64,000 nt of DNA from CAWEHU01 sp963808965. GTDB lineage: Bacteria > Pseudomonadota > Alphaproteobacteria > Acetobacterales > Acetobacteraceae. Shown here one piece after another: positions 1 to 9,066 of the stretch (position 1 is its first letter; each line of letters starts with the position of its first letter). Below the pieces are notes generated by a model. The model was not told where the DNA came from. It searched no databases and saw nothing but the letters and a program-made list of their open reading frames with translations. The DNA is taken from contig CAWEHU010000029.1 in the NCBI GenBank assembly GCA_963808965.1, positions 248,001 to 312,000 of the forward strand. Reading direction: 5' to 3'. The position numbers were made by a program, and so were the translations under genes.

Positions 1-255
1 CGGCTGCGACACCGGACGTCGAGCGAGGACAGCATCGCGCACCTGGTCGGCGCCGGTCTCGGCATAGCTCTCGCGCCGGGGCGCCAACTCCCCATGGCAG
101 GCGTGATCCGCCGGCCGCTGCTCGCCGAACCGGAAGCGGCGGCGCGGCATCGCATCATGCTGGCGGCGGTCGCGGGCCGTCCGGCCGCGGGCGCGGTGGA
201 CGCCTTCATCAAGCTCGCCCGGGCGCGGGACTGGGCCGAGGGCGGGGCCGCGTAG
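1..255 (+). CDS. LysR-family transcriptional regulator, C-terminal fragment
   Basis: An open frame enters from the left edge and stops at TAG 253-255, giving the last 84 residues of a protein. The segment reads SIAHLVGAGLGIALAPG, then a VIRRPL strand and an AVDAFIKLAR helix. That is the usual end of a LysR effector-binding domain: a helix after the hinge, a strand, then the final helix. The DNA-binding half lies outside the window, so target and effector are unknown. The peroxiredoxin gene starts 90 bases downstream on the same strand. LysR proteins often control neighbours, but nothing here shows that it controls this one. Confidence 0.72.
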   Translation, partial: RLRHRTSSEDSIAHLVGAGLGIALAPGRQLPMAGVIRRPLLAEPEAAARHRIMLAAVAGRPAAGAVDAFIKLARARDWAEGGAA

Positions 256-344
256 ATGCCCGGCAAGCATCGAACCTATGCCCGGCCGGCTTTCGACGGG
301 ACGTCCGGCCGGCTGCTACTTTGCGCTGTTCGAGGAGTATCAGC

Positions 345-986
345 GTGACGACCTTGATGGAGCGGCTCGACGCGGCGCGCAGCGTGCGCGCGAACATGGC
401 CGATGTGCATGCCGCCTATCAGGCCATGCTCGCCGAGCTGCGGCGCACGCCTTTCCTGGAACATGCGTTGCGCGTGGGCGACGCCTTCCCCGATTTCCTG
501 CTGCCGAACGCCGAAGGGCGGCTGGTAGCGCGGCACGATCTCCTGGCGCGCGGACCGGTCGTCGCCACCTTCTTCCGGGGCACCTGGTGCCCGTATTGCG
601 CGATCCAGCTCGCGGCGCTGGAAGAGGCACTGCCGCAGATCGCCGCTGCCGGGGCGAGCCTCGCCGCGATCACGCCCGAGACGGGCGGGCGGGCCGCCGA
701 GGCGAAGGCACGCCATGACGCGCATTACGAAATCCTCGCCGACGTGGACCAGGGGCTCGGCATGGCGTGCGGCGTCGTGTTCCGCGCGCCCGAGCCCTAC
801 CGGCGCTTGCTGCTGAGCCGCGGCGTCGACCTAGCCGAGCGCCAGGGGCATGCGGGGTGGTTCCTGCCCGTGCCGGCCACCTTCGTCCTGGACCGGCGCG
901 GCATCGTGCGCTGGGCCTTCCTGGATGTGGATTTCACGCGCCGGGCCGAGCCCGACGACATCCTCGCCGCCCTCACCGGCCTCTGA
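345..986 (+). CDS. Peroxiredoxin-like AhpC/TSA-family protein
   Basis: A 213-residue thioredoxin-fold protein. The segment GDAFPDFLLPNAEG opens the AhpC/TSA domain, and FFRGTWCPYC carries two cysteines near residues 82 and 85. A DRRGIVRW strand near the end completes the fold. The family reduces peroxides or disulfides in the cytoplasm, and no signal peptide is visible. A CxxC pair instead of the classic single peroxidatic Cys in a PxxxTxxC setting places it in the peroxiredoxin-like, thiol-disulfide branch. GTG 345 is chosen as start because GAGGAG lies about 7 bases upstream. ATG 357 and TTG 321 are alternatives. The substrate is unknown. Confidence 0.85.
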   Translation: MTTLMERLDAARSVRANMADVHAAYQAMLAELRRTPFLEHALRVGDAFPDFLLPNAEGRLVARHDLLARGPVVATFFRGTWCPYCAIQLAALEEALPQIAAAGASLAAITPETGGRAAEAKARHDAHYEILADVDQGLGMACGVVFRAPEPYRRLLLSRGVDLAERQGHAGWFLPVPATFVLDRRGIVRWAFLDVDFTRRAEPDDILAALTGL

Positions 987-1115
987 GCCGAGCCGCCGCC
1001 CTGCGAAGGCCGCGCGCATCGAAATCATAACGCGTCGGCATTTCCGCCCGGCTTCACGGCGGCTCACCTTCCGCCTGCGCCGTCGTGGCTGCGAACTCAA
1101 ATGCGGAGACTGCCG

Positions 1116-1751
1116 ATGGCCAAGAACCGGACCCGCGCCGCTCGCCCTCTGGTCGTGCGAATTACGCATTGGGTGAACGCTTTTGCGATGATCTGCATGA
1201 TTCTGAGCGGCTGGCGCATTTACGATGCGTCGCCGCTGTTCGGGTTCACCTTCCCGCCCTGGGCCACGCTCGGCGGATGGCTCGCGGGCGCGATCGCGTG
1301 GCATTTCGCGGCCATGTGGCTCCTGGTCGCCAACGGGCTCATCTATCTCGGGTATGGCTTCCTCTCCGGCTACTTCCGGAGGACTCTGCTGCCCATTGCG
1401 CCGCGCCAGATCTGGCAGGATTTACTCGATGCGCTGAGGTTCCGCCTCGAGCACCGGTCGGATGCGTATAACGCCGTCCAGAAGCTGCTTTACATCATCG
1501 TGCTCCTGCTCGGGGCCGCGGCCGTCCTGTCCGGACTCGCGATCTGGAAGCCGGTGCAGTTCTCGCCGGTGACCGCGTTGCTCGGAGGCTACGACACGGC
1601 GCGGTTCGTGCATTTTCTGGCGATGGCCGGCATCGTCGGTTTCATTGGCATCCATCTGATTCTGGTCGTTCTCGTGCCGAGGACGCTGCTCTCGATGATC
1701 TCCGGGGCGACGCTCGCGCGAGGTCATGCACACGAGACGGAGGCACGCGAC
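1116..1751 (+). CDS. Cytochrome b561-type membrane subunit, in frame with the next domain
   Basis: About 212 residues with four hydrophobic helices. Histidines sit where bis-heme cytochrome b561 proteins hold heme: THW in helix 1, AWHFAAMW in helix 2, and FVHFLAMAG and GIHLILVV in the last helix. This is the membrane electron-transfer partner usual for YedY-like molybdopterin oxidoreductases. ATG 1116 is chosen because GGAG lies 8 bases upstream; ATG 1101 is the other choice. No stop separates it from the molybdenum protein, so either the two are fused or the stop was lost. A good GGAGG before ATG 1752 suggests that the second protein can also start on its own. Confidence 0.78.
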
Positions 1752-2529
1752 ATGAGCACGTTCTCGAGCGGGATCAAACCCGAGACAATCAGGCCACGAC
1801 GCAAGGATCACGCACCCGGTCTCGCGCGCCTGGAGCGTCGTCTGATGCTGCGGCAAGGGCTCTCGCTCGGCGCGCTGACCCTGCTCAGCGGGTGCAACCT
1901 CGGCGACGGCGATGCCGTTGACCGCGTGCTCTGGGCGATGTCGCGCTGGAACGATAGGGTACAGGCCGCCCTTTTCAGCCCGAACCGACTGGCTCCCACT
2001 TATCCCGAGAGCGCGATCACGAAGCCGTTTCCGTTCAACGCCTATTACGACGAGTCGAGGGTGCGGACGGTGGACACGGCCGCGTGGCGGTTGGAGCTAT
2101 CCGGGCTCGTCGCCGACAAGCGCCCGTGGTCGCTCGATCAGCTTCGCGCCCTGCCGCAGGCAAGCCAAATCACCCGCCATGTCTGTGTCGAAGGCTGGAG
2201 CGCCATCGGCCAGTGGCGGGGCGTCCCGTTCCGCACCTTTCTCGAGCGCGTGGGTGCGGACACGCGCGCGCGTTATGTCGGGTTCCGGTGTTTTGACGGC
2301 TACTACTCCAGCATAGACATGGCGACTGCGTTGCATCCGCAGACGATTCTCGCCCTGGATTACGGTCAACGCACCGCTGCCGCCGAAATACGGCTCGCCT
2401 CTGAAGCTGCGGGTGCCGACCAAGCTCGGCTTCAAAAACCCGAAATACATCGCCGCCCTTTATGTCACGAACGACTACCCCGGCGGCTACTGGGAAGACC
2501 AGGGCTACAACTGGTTCAGCGGGTCCTGA
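1752..2529 (+). pseudogene. Molybdopterin-dependent oxidoreductase (sulfite oxidase/MsrP-like), frameshifted
   Basis: The frame reads a twin-arginine lipoprotein-like leader (RRLMLRQGLSLGALTLLSGC, residues 29-48), then a sulfite-oxidase-type fold with HVCVEGWSAIGQW. Cys145 there is the expected molybdenum ligand. After about position 2365 the frame turns to noise, while the next frame carries the family's normal end (PPKYG, KLGFKNPKY, YPGGYWEDQGYNWFSG) and stops at TGA 2527-2529. One base gained or two lost near 2362-2375 explains this. The family acts in the periplasm and takes electrons through the adjacent cytochrome b. GGAGG at 1739-1743 is 8 bases before ATG 1752. If the shift is real, the cofactor-domain end is lost. 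Substrate unknown. Confidence 0.8.
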
Positions 2530-2563
2530 CGCGCGGCCGCTCCGGAACTTGAGGCGGCACGGA

Positions 2564-4335
2564 TCAGGGCGGCGGAAGCCACACCTCGATCGTTCCGGGC
2601 GACGGCTTGGGGCGGAAGGAGGTGAAATCCCGCACTGTCCAGGTCACCTCCGGGCCGCCGAGATTGTGCGCCAGCGCTTGCGCCGCGTCCTTATCCTCCA
2701 CCCAGAAGTAGCGGAGCGTTGCGATCCGCGGGACATCCGTCACGGGGCGGGTCGTGGCGGACCCCAAATTCGGCGGCAGGGACGCCGCCAGCCAGTTGGC
2801 CTCCGACTCCGCTGTTCTGGAATGCGCGAGGAAGTGGATCACCACCCGATGGCCGGGCGAGGCCGGATTGCCCACCTCGGCCGAGGCTTGGGACTGCGAG
2901 CCGGGTGGCACAGGGGCCGCCCCGGCGGGCCGGGGATGACGTGCCGCATACTGCTCGAATAACGCCTGCCGCTGTGCGTCGGTCAGCAAAGCGAGGTCCC
3001 CGCCCGAGCGGTCGAGAAAGGCATCGAAGTCACGCCGCAAACGCTGGCTTCCGAGCGTCTCGGCGGGCGCGGTTGCCGGGCGGCGTCCCGTGCCGGAGCT
3101 CGGATTTGCCGACGCGAGGGCGTCCGGTTGGGGCTCGCCTTGGGCTGGTGGCGTCGGCCTCGCGCCCGCCTCGAGAGGCGCGCCTGTCGTGACCGGGCTG
3201 GACTGCGGCGGGCCTGCCTCTGGTTGGTTCGCCGCTTGTCCGGCCGCGCCCACGTGGGGTCTGGAGCTCGCGAGAGACCAGGGAAATATCCGGTAGAAAG
3301 GGTACTGGCGACTGCGGCCGCCACAAGCACGCCCCCGAGGCTGACGAGGACACCCACACTCAGCCCAAATCGTCTGGTTCCGAAGCCGGTCGAGGCCGAC
3401 GGGGCCGCGAGCTGCGGAGGCGGCGGTAACGGCTGCTGCTCCGGCTGCGGCGCCGCGACCTCGCCCGGAGACGTGGCAAGGCCGCCCTTCGCGACGCTTT
3501 CCCCTCCGGGGGCAGCCTCGCGGACCGTGATCGATGGTTTCTCCGCTCCAGTCAGGGCGAGGCCCACCCTGCCGAATTCCGTCCCGAGAGCATCCGCGGG
3601 CTGGCGAGCGCGATCGAGAAGCGCGTTGATCCGCAACGGGATGCCTCCGCCGTCCCGAACCACATCCGCGATCGCGCGATCGCTCAAAGCGCGCGAGCCC
3701 GCGGGATCCTCGCGCTCAAGGCGGTACACAATGTAGCTTTTGGCTTCCTCGGGGGAGAAAGGCTCGACCGCGGCGCGGACCGTAATCCGCTCCCGCAACT
3801 CCCGAAATTCCGCCGGTTCCAGCAGGCCCCAGAAGCTGGGGCGGCCCACGAACAGCATCTGCAAGAGCGGCGAATCCGGCTCGGAAATCCGGGTCAGCAG
3901 TTGGAGAAACGAGAGCGCCTGCGGTCGCAGCGTGTCGGCTTCTTCGACGACAAGCACCACTTGCTCTTCGCTGCCCTGCCGTGCTCGGAGCGCGATGAGG
4001 GCGCGTTTCTCGTCGTTTTCGTCGGGATCTCCGTGCCCGCTATTCGCGATCTGGATGAGCATTCTGCCGAGCGTCAGGGGCGTCGCCAGCGGATTGCCGA
4101 CCCGGATGAACCGCACCGGCTGCTCGGCCAGCCTGGCGATCGCCGCCTCCAGCACGGTCGTCTTGCCGACGCCTTTGTTCCCGGTCATCGCGATGAACGG
4201 GACCCGCTCTAGGATCGCGCCCGCGACCAGATCGAGGGCGCGGCGGTGCGATTCGGCCGGGAACATCGCGGCCCCGTCCGGCACCGACTGCGCCGAATCC
4301 TGCACGAGAGACGGATTGGCCGAGTGCGAGTTCAT
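2564..4335 (-). pseudogene. ExeA/GspA-like AAA ATPase with membrane anchor and periplasmic C-domain, frameshifted
   Basis: From ATG 4335 the frame gives an AAA domain with Walker A GNKGVGKTT (residues 52-60) and Walker B VVLVVEEAD (about 126-134), followed by the lid region typical of ExeA/TniB ATPases. A Pro-rich linker and one transmembrane helix (GLSVGVLVSLGGVLVAAAVA) follow. Just past the helix, near 3255-3270, this frame turns Arg-rich. The adjacent frame continues with a Pro/Gly linker and a compact C-domain (VVIHFLAHS, RYFWVEDKDAAQALAHNLGG, EVWLPPP) to the stop at 2564. I read this as one gene with one shift. Family members drive cell-wall or secretion-complex assembly. No secretin or GspB is nearby, so the role here is open. 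Confidence 0.68.
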
Positions 4336-4672
4336 TGGGATGACGGGTGACACGCCGAGCGGCGAAGACGGGACGATTATCCGCGAGCTGCATATTGGCG
4401 ATCTGTCCCGGTCCGCGCTCTTCCCACTCGTCGAAGCGCCGGAACAACTCGTCTTTTCGCGCCTCTGACCAGGAGCGGGGATCGGCTGACTCGCACGTGT
4501 TCTGCTCGCCCTTGCGGGTGGCAACGCGCGGAAGTGGGTTGAGCTTGCCGTGATAGGGGGGGCGCGGCTCGGCGGTCGCTTGCCGATGAGCGTGCGGACT
4601 TGCGCAGCCATCAAGCGCGACGCCTGCGCTGAGGAGCACCCCTGCAACGTTAAGCCAGGACCCGAGGCCCAT
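4336..4672 (-). CDS. Small putative lipoprotein upstream of the ExeA-like ATPase
   Basis: ATG 4672 begins a hydrophobic leader (GLGSWLNVAGVLLSAGVAL) ending at DGCAS, a weak lipobox because Asp occupies the -2 site. A polar part containing RKDELFRRFDEWEERG and IANMQLADNRPVF follows. The frame has no stop before the ATPase start and runs on to 4040. In another frame a TGA overlaps the ATPase ATG as ATGA, so a one-base shift near the end would give the usual translational coupling. I therefore place the natural end near 4336. No family recognised. It is probably an envelope partner of the ATPase, which is inference from position only. Confidence 0.45.
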
Positions 4673-4758
4673 GTTCCGCCCTGTCTCGCCAACCGGCAAT
4701 ACGCTCCAGCGGGCCGGGCCGTTCCCGGAAGGGAGGTGGGGCTAAAGGACCGAGCCGC

Positions 4759-5173
4759 TCAAACCGCCACGCCTAGCGTTGCGAGGAGAGCGTGCCCGTG
4801 CGTTCCGAGCCAGGAGCCGAGGGCGACGAGGCGCGGCTGCGATTTTGGCGGCATGCTCGCCGAAATCATCAGCCGCCTTGGCGTATTTGACGACCCGTCC
4901 GAGCGAGCCCGCGACCTCCTCCTTGTCGGGCTTGGGCTTCGCGGCTTCCTCGCTGACATCCTCCAAGGCACGGTCGAGCTTGCCGCGTTCGGGCACGTTC
5001 AGCTTGGCGAGCAGATCCCGGATCGCAGCTAACTCCGCCTTCACGTCGACCGTCTCCGGCGCCGGGGTGTGTTGAGTCGTCCTCGTCGAGACCGTGTTGT
5101 TGTCCCCGGTAACGACACTGCTGCCCGTGATATTGCCGCCTGCCGTAACGGATCGATTGTCGCCGTTGCTCAT
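4759..5173 (-). pseudogene. Small helical protein with N-terminal Gly/Asn-rich motif and hydrophobic C-terminus (candidate effector), frameshifted
   Basis: ATG 5173, with AGGGGAG 8 bases upstream, opens a protein whose first 30 residues contain RSVTAGG, then SSVVTGDNNTVS. Nearly the same string begins the STAND protein just upstream. A charged helical stretch follows (AELAAIRDLLAKLNVPERGK to GRVVKYAKAADDF). Near 4855 the frame becomes Arg-rich, while the next frame gives LVALGSWLGTHGHALLATLG and stops at 4759, a hydrophobic tail able to meet a membrane. I take this as one gene of about 137 residues with one shift. Function unknown. Motif sharing with a neighbouring NTPase suggests a receptor-effector pair. 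Confidence 0.5.
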
Positions 5174-7837
5174 TGTGTACTCTCCCCTGGGCTTCACCTC
5201 GGCAAGCGCCGCGGCGACAGGCGCGAGCAGCGCCTCTTCCGGCTCGCGCCCGATCGTCTCGCACAACGAAGTATAACTCCCGCAAATTCCGACCATCACG
5301 TCCCGGAACGCAAGCGGCAGCGCCACGAAGGCCGGAGTTAGAGCAACGATGCCCTCTCGCAACGCCGCCATTCCTCGTCGTAATCTCCTGTCTCCGCATA
5401 GAGATCACCCGCCACCCAGAGCGAGCGAGCGAATTCCAGACGTGAAGGCGTCCGGCCGCGTCTCGGCCAGGGCGCGACGGAGCCGCACCGCCTCCTCCGC
5501 CGCCGCCAGCGCCGCCTCCCGACGGCCGAGAGCGCTCAGCATCGTTGGCGAGGTTGTTGAGCGACCCGGCGAGGTTGGGGGTGAAGGCGTCCGGCCGCGT
5601 CTCGGCCAGGGCGCGACGGAGCCGCACCGCCTCCTCCGCCGCGGCCAGCGCCGCCTCCCGACGGCCGAGATCGCTCAGCATGTTGGCGAGGTTGTTGAGC
5701 GACATGGCCAGGTCGGGGGTGAAGGCGTCCGGCCGCGTCTCGGCCAGGGCGCGGCGGAGCCGCACCGCCTCCTCCGCCGCCAGCGCCGCCTCCCGCCGGC
5801 CGAGATCGCTCAGCATGTTGGCGAGGTTGTTGAGCGACATGGCCAGGTCGGGGGTGAAGGCGTCCGGCCGCGTCTCGGCCAGAGCGCGGTAGAGCCGCAC
5901 CGCCTCCTCCGCCGCCGCCAGCGCCGCCTCCCGACGGCCGAGAGCGCTCAGCCTGTTGGCGAGGTTGTTGAGCGACATGGCCAGGTCGGGGGTGAAGGCG
6001 TCCGGCCGCGTCTCGGCCAGGGCGCGGTAGAGCCGCACCGCCTCCTCCGCCGCCGCCAGCGCCGCCTCCCGACGGCCGAGAGCGCTCAGCTGGGGCGAGG
6101 TTGTTGAGCGACATGGCCAGGTCGGGGGTGAAGGCGTCCGGCCGCGTCTCGGCCAGCGCGCGGTAGAGCCGCGCCTCCTCCGCCGCCGCCAGCGCCGCCT
6201 CCCGACGGCCGAGAGCGCTCAGCCTGTTGGCGAGAGCGCTGAGCGACCACGCGGCTCTTGAAGGGTCCCAGGATCGCTGCCACTCTCTAGTTTAGCAAAG
6301 AAACAACTGCGCCAACCGATCAGTCAGCTCGGCTGCCTGCTCTCGAAGGATGAGCGTCTCCAGGGGCAATGCGGCGACGAGAGGGATCAAGTCCGAAGGA
6401 TCGGTCATGTCCCTCGCAAGCGTCTGGAACCAGCCGAGCACCCTCTTACCGGTCTTCCTCTCCTCCTGCGTGGCGGCGGGGTCCTCGGCCGCGAAGCCGA
6501 AATCCTGGACCAGCCGAAACAGCGCCCGCGCCGCTCGATCCCGACCGAGGGCGTACGCGCGGCGAACGACAACCGGCGCCTCGGCTTGCCGTGTCGCTCG
6601 GCCGGAGAAGTGCTCGACAGTCGCCGCCTCGCCGATCAGGTCCGGCTGGATGGTGCGAAGATGCGGCTCTGCCGTCGCCGTATCCTCGGCCCGGGGCGGC
6701 AGTTCCTGTTCGAGTAGGTCCAGGAGCGGGTCGAGCTTGGCCGATCGTCGAGCCGCCTCAAGTTCGGCGTCCACCGCCTCCCGCAAACCGGCTACCGGCA
6801 AGCCGCCGGCGAGACCGTTGAAGACGACCAGATGACGCATCGCATCGCCGTCGCCCCCGGAGCCTTTTGCCATCTCCTCGAAACGATCCAGCTCACGCTC
6901 GCCGAAATATCGCGCGGCATCCAGTCGGCGGACAGCGAGCCCGCCTTCCGGCCCGCGTTCGAGCGCGATCACTCCGGCCATGACGACCGAGAGTGGGTTG
7001 CCAAACTGAGCAGCCGAAAGCCGGCTGTCGAAATGCGGGTTTTCGCCCTTGGCGGGGATGTCCGGGCCGAGTGCCGCTTGGGGCCGCAGGGCGCGGGCAG
7101 CCGCAAGCGCGGCCGACATAAGCCTGCGTCGTTCCTCCAAATCCGCAAGGTCGGGCAAAGCTTGCGGACGAGCCGTATGGAATAACTCGCTGCGATCATG
7201 CTTGCTCTGCTCGCCGGGCGAGGTCAGTTCGTGCCACCACCCGAAATCCCTCGGGGCTTCGCGCTCCAGCAGAAGAATGCGGAGCTTGGCTTGTTCGAGC
7301 TGCGTCGCGGCCAGCCGGTCCAGCCAGCGAGCAAGAGCCCCGTAACGCCGCGCCGCGTAGTCGATGACGAGAAGCGTGTTCCGCTCCCAGTCGAAGCGGT
7401 GGGTCGCGGATACCTCAACGATGGCCGGCAGGTCGTCGGCCGAGAGAAACCCCGCGATCCATTCGCCCTTGGCCGTGCGCTCGCCGTCCATCTCGCCGCA
7501 GAGTGCGATCGCAAGCCGGGTCTTTCCGGTCCCGGCGGCCGCGGTGAGGGCGTGGACGGAGATGTCCGTTTCGTGCGCGAGCCATGCCCGAAGCTCGGCC
7601 AGCAGGTCCTCGCGACCGATAAACGGCAGCTTGCCGGAGTCGGGCATTAGGATCACCCGCTCGGGGAACTTCTCGTCGCGCGATTGCAGGCTTGCGGCGT
7701 TCGGGCCGGACGATCTGTGGCCGCCGCAAGGACAGGGCAATCCCAGTGGTTCCGAACACGAGCGAGACCGTGTTGCCGTCACCAGTAACGACAACACTCT
7801 GGCTTATTCCGCCCGCATGAACCGACCTGTCGCCCAT
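5174..7837 (-). pseudogene. STAND NTPase with C-terminal TPR repeats, interrupted by a stop and several frameshifts
   Basis: ATG 7837 starts with RSVHAGG and VVVTGDGNTVS. After a frameshift somewhere in 7640-7760 the frame beginning at ATG 7647 encodes FIGREDLL, Walker A TAAAGTGKTRLA and Walker B TLLVIDYA. It then gives about 400 helical residues typical of STAND/NB-ARC-like switch ATPases. This frame meets TAA at 6292-6294, yet the same frame continues directly into REWQRSWDPSRAAW and TPR units. Further shifts lie near 6093, 5543, 5442 and 5374, after which a non-repeat end (LREGIVALTPAF to LAEVKPRG) leads into the next gene. STAND proteins sense a signal, oligomerise and activate an effector. 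The gene looks inactivated unless the lesions are sequencing errors. The longest intact piece is 6292-7647. Confidence 0.7.
5451..6240 (-). repeat. Tandem 138-bp coding repeat (46-residue TPR units)
   Basis: The string TCCGGCCGCG recurs at 5451, 5590, 5728, 5863, 6001 and 6137, a spacing of 139, 138, 135, 138 and 136 bases. On the minus strand each unit encodes LAETRPDAFTPDLAMSLNNL followed by LGRREAALAAAEEAVRLYRA, a kinesin-light-chain type TPR. The units are almost identical in DNA, which points to recent expansion or gene conversion. The 135 spacing is one codon lost. The 139 and 136 spacings are frameshifts (an extra C near 5543, two bases missing near 6093). Confidence 0.9.
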
Positions 7838-7908
7838 CACTCTATCGCAACCGTTGCGGGCAGCTAACGTAGCTGCATACGGATGTGCGCGGGCAAGTTG
7901 AAGCTGGG

Positions 7909-9021
7909 CTACCGCCAGCGCGCCAGCCGTTCCGCCGCGTCGCGCATGTCGGCCTCCGGTCCGCAATAGCTGAAGCGCAGGAACCGATTGCCGCGCGTGC
8001 GGTCGAAATCCACACCCGGCGTCGCCGCGATCCCTGCCTCGGCGAGCATCCGCGCGCAGAACGCGGCGCTGTCATTCGTGCGATCGGCGATGTCGGCGAA
8101 CAGATAGAAGGCCCCCTCGGCAGGGCTCAAGCCGCGTGAAGCCGGCAGCCGGCAGCGTGCGCAGCAGGTGGTCGCGCGAGCGGCGGTAGCGCGCGACATT
8201 GGCTTGCAGTTCGTCGTGACAATCGAACGCAGCCTCGGCGGCGATCTGCGCGATGTGCGGCGCGCTGATGAACAAGTTTTGCGCCAACCGCTCGACCGGC
8301 CGCACGAGATCATCGGGCAGCACGAGCCAGCCGATGCGCCAGCCCGTCATGCTGAAATACTTGGAGAAGCTGTTCACCACGACGGCGTTCGCGCTAAGCG
8401 CGGCGGCGGTGGCGAGCGGGCTATCGTAGTTCAGGCCGTGATAGATTTCGTCGCTAATGAGCCGCACGCCTTCCCGATCGCACCAGCCAGCAATGGCGGC
8501 GAGCTCGTCCGGGTGCAGCATCGTGCCGACCGGATTACAGGGACTGGCGACGATCAGCCCATCCGGCCGGGGGTCCAGCCGATCCAGCATCGCGACCGAG
8601 GGCTGAAACCGCGTCTCCGGCCCGGCCTCCAGAATGATCGGCTCCATGCCGAGCGCCGTTAGAATGTTGACGTACGGCGGATAGAACGGGGCGGCGAGCG
8701 CCACCCGATCCCCGGATCGAAGGCGGCGAGGAAGGCGAGCGGGAATGCGCCGGAAGCGCCGACCGTGACGGCGACGCGGGCGGGCGCGAGATCGAGCCCG
8801 TACCAGTCCCGGTAATGCGCCGCGATCCGCTCCCGCAGGCTCGGCCGCCCGAACGCCTCGGTGTAGCCCATCGGATCACCCGACCGCAGCGCCCTCTCAG
8901 CGGCAGCGACCGCGCCGGCGGGCGCGCCGGTCCCCGGCTGGCCCACCTCCATGCGGATCACGCGCGGCGCGCCCGGCGGTAGCGCGATCTGCCGCGCATT
9001 GGCCTCGGCGATCACGTCCAT
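7909..9021 (-). pseudogene. Class I/II pyridoxal-phosphate aminotransferase, two frameshifts
   Basis: Three overlapping frames together make one protein of about 370 residues. 9021 to about 8715 gives the N-terminus (RMEVGQPGTGAP, YTEAFGRPSLRERIAAHY). About 8710 to 8135 gives the core with ASPCNPVGTM, ISDEIYHGL and the PLP lysine in NSFSKYFSMTGWRIGW. About 8130 to 7909 gives the end (PAEGAFYLFADI, RFLRFSYC). The first shift is in a C run at 8713-8716 that looks one base short: adding one base restores GDRVALAAPFYPPY. The second is near 8130 (RLEPCRG should read RLSPAEG). The family transfers amino groups from aspartate-like or aromatic amino acids. The exact substrate is not decidable. Confidence 0.85.
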
Positions 9022-9066
9022 GACGATGAAGGGGGGCGCCGACGCCCCGCGTCCGACCTTAAGACT

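Noticed and set aside
5349..6107. Plus-strand 252-residue open frame across the TPR repeats
   Set aside because: It is the antisense shadow of the minus-strand TPR units, Arg/Gly-rich with no domain and no ribosome site.
5451..6240. CRISPR-like array
   Set aside because: The repeat period is 138 bases with no unique spacers, and every unit translates as a TPR.
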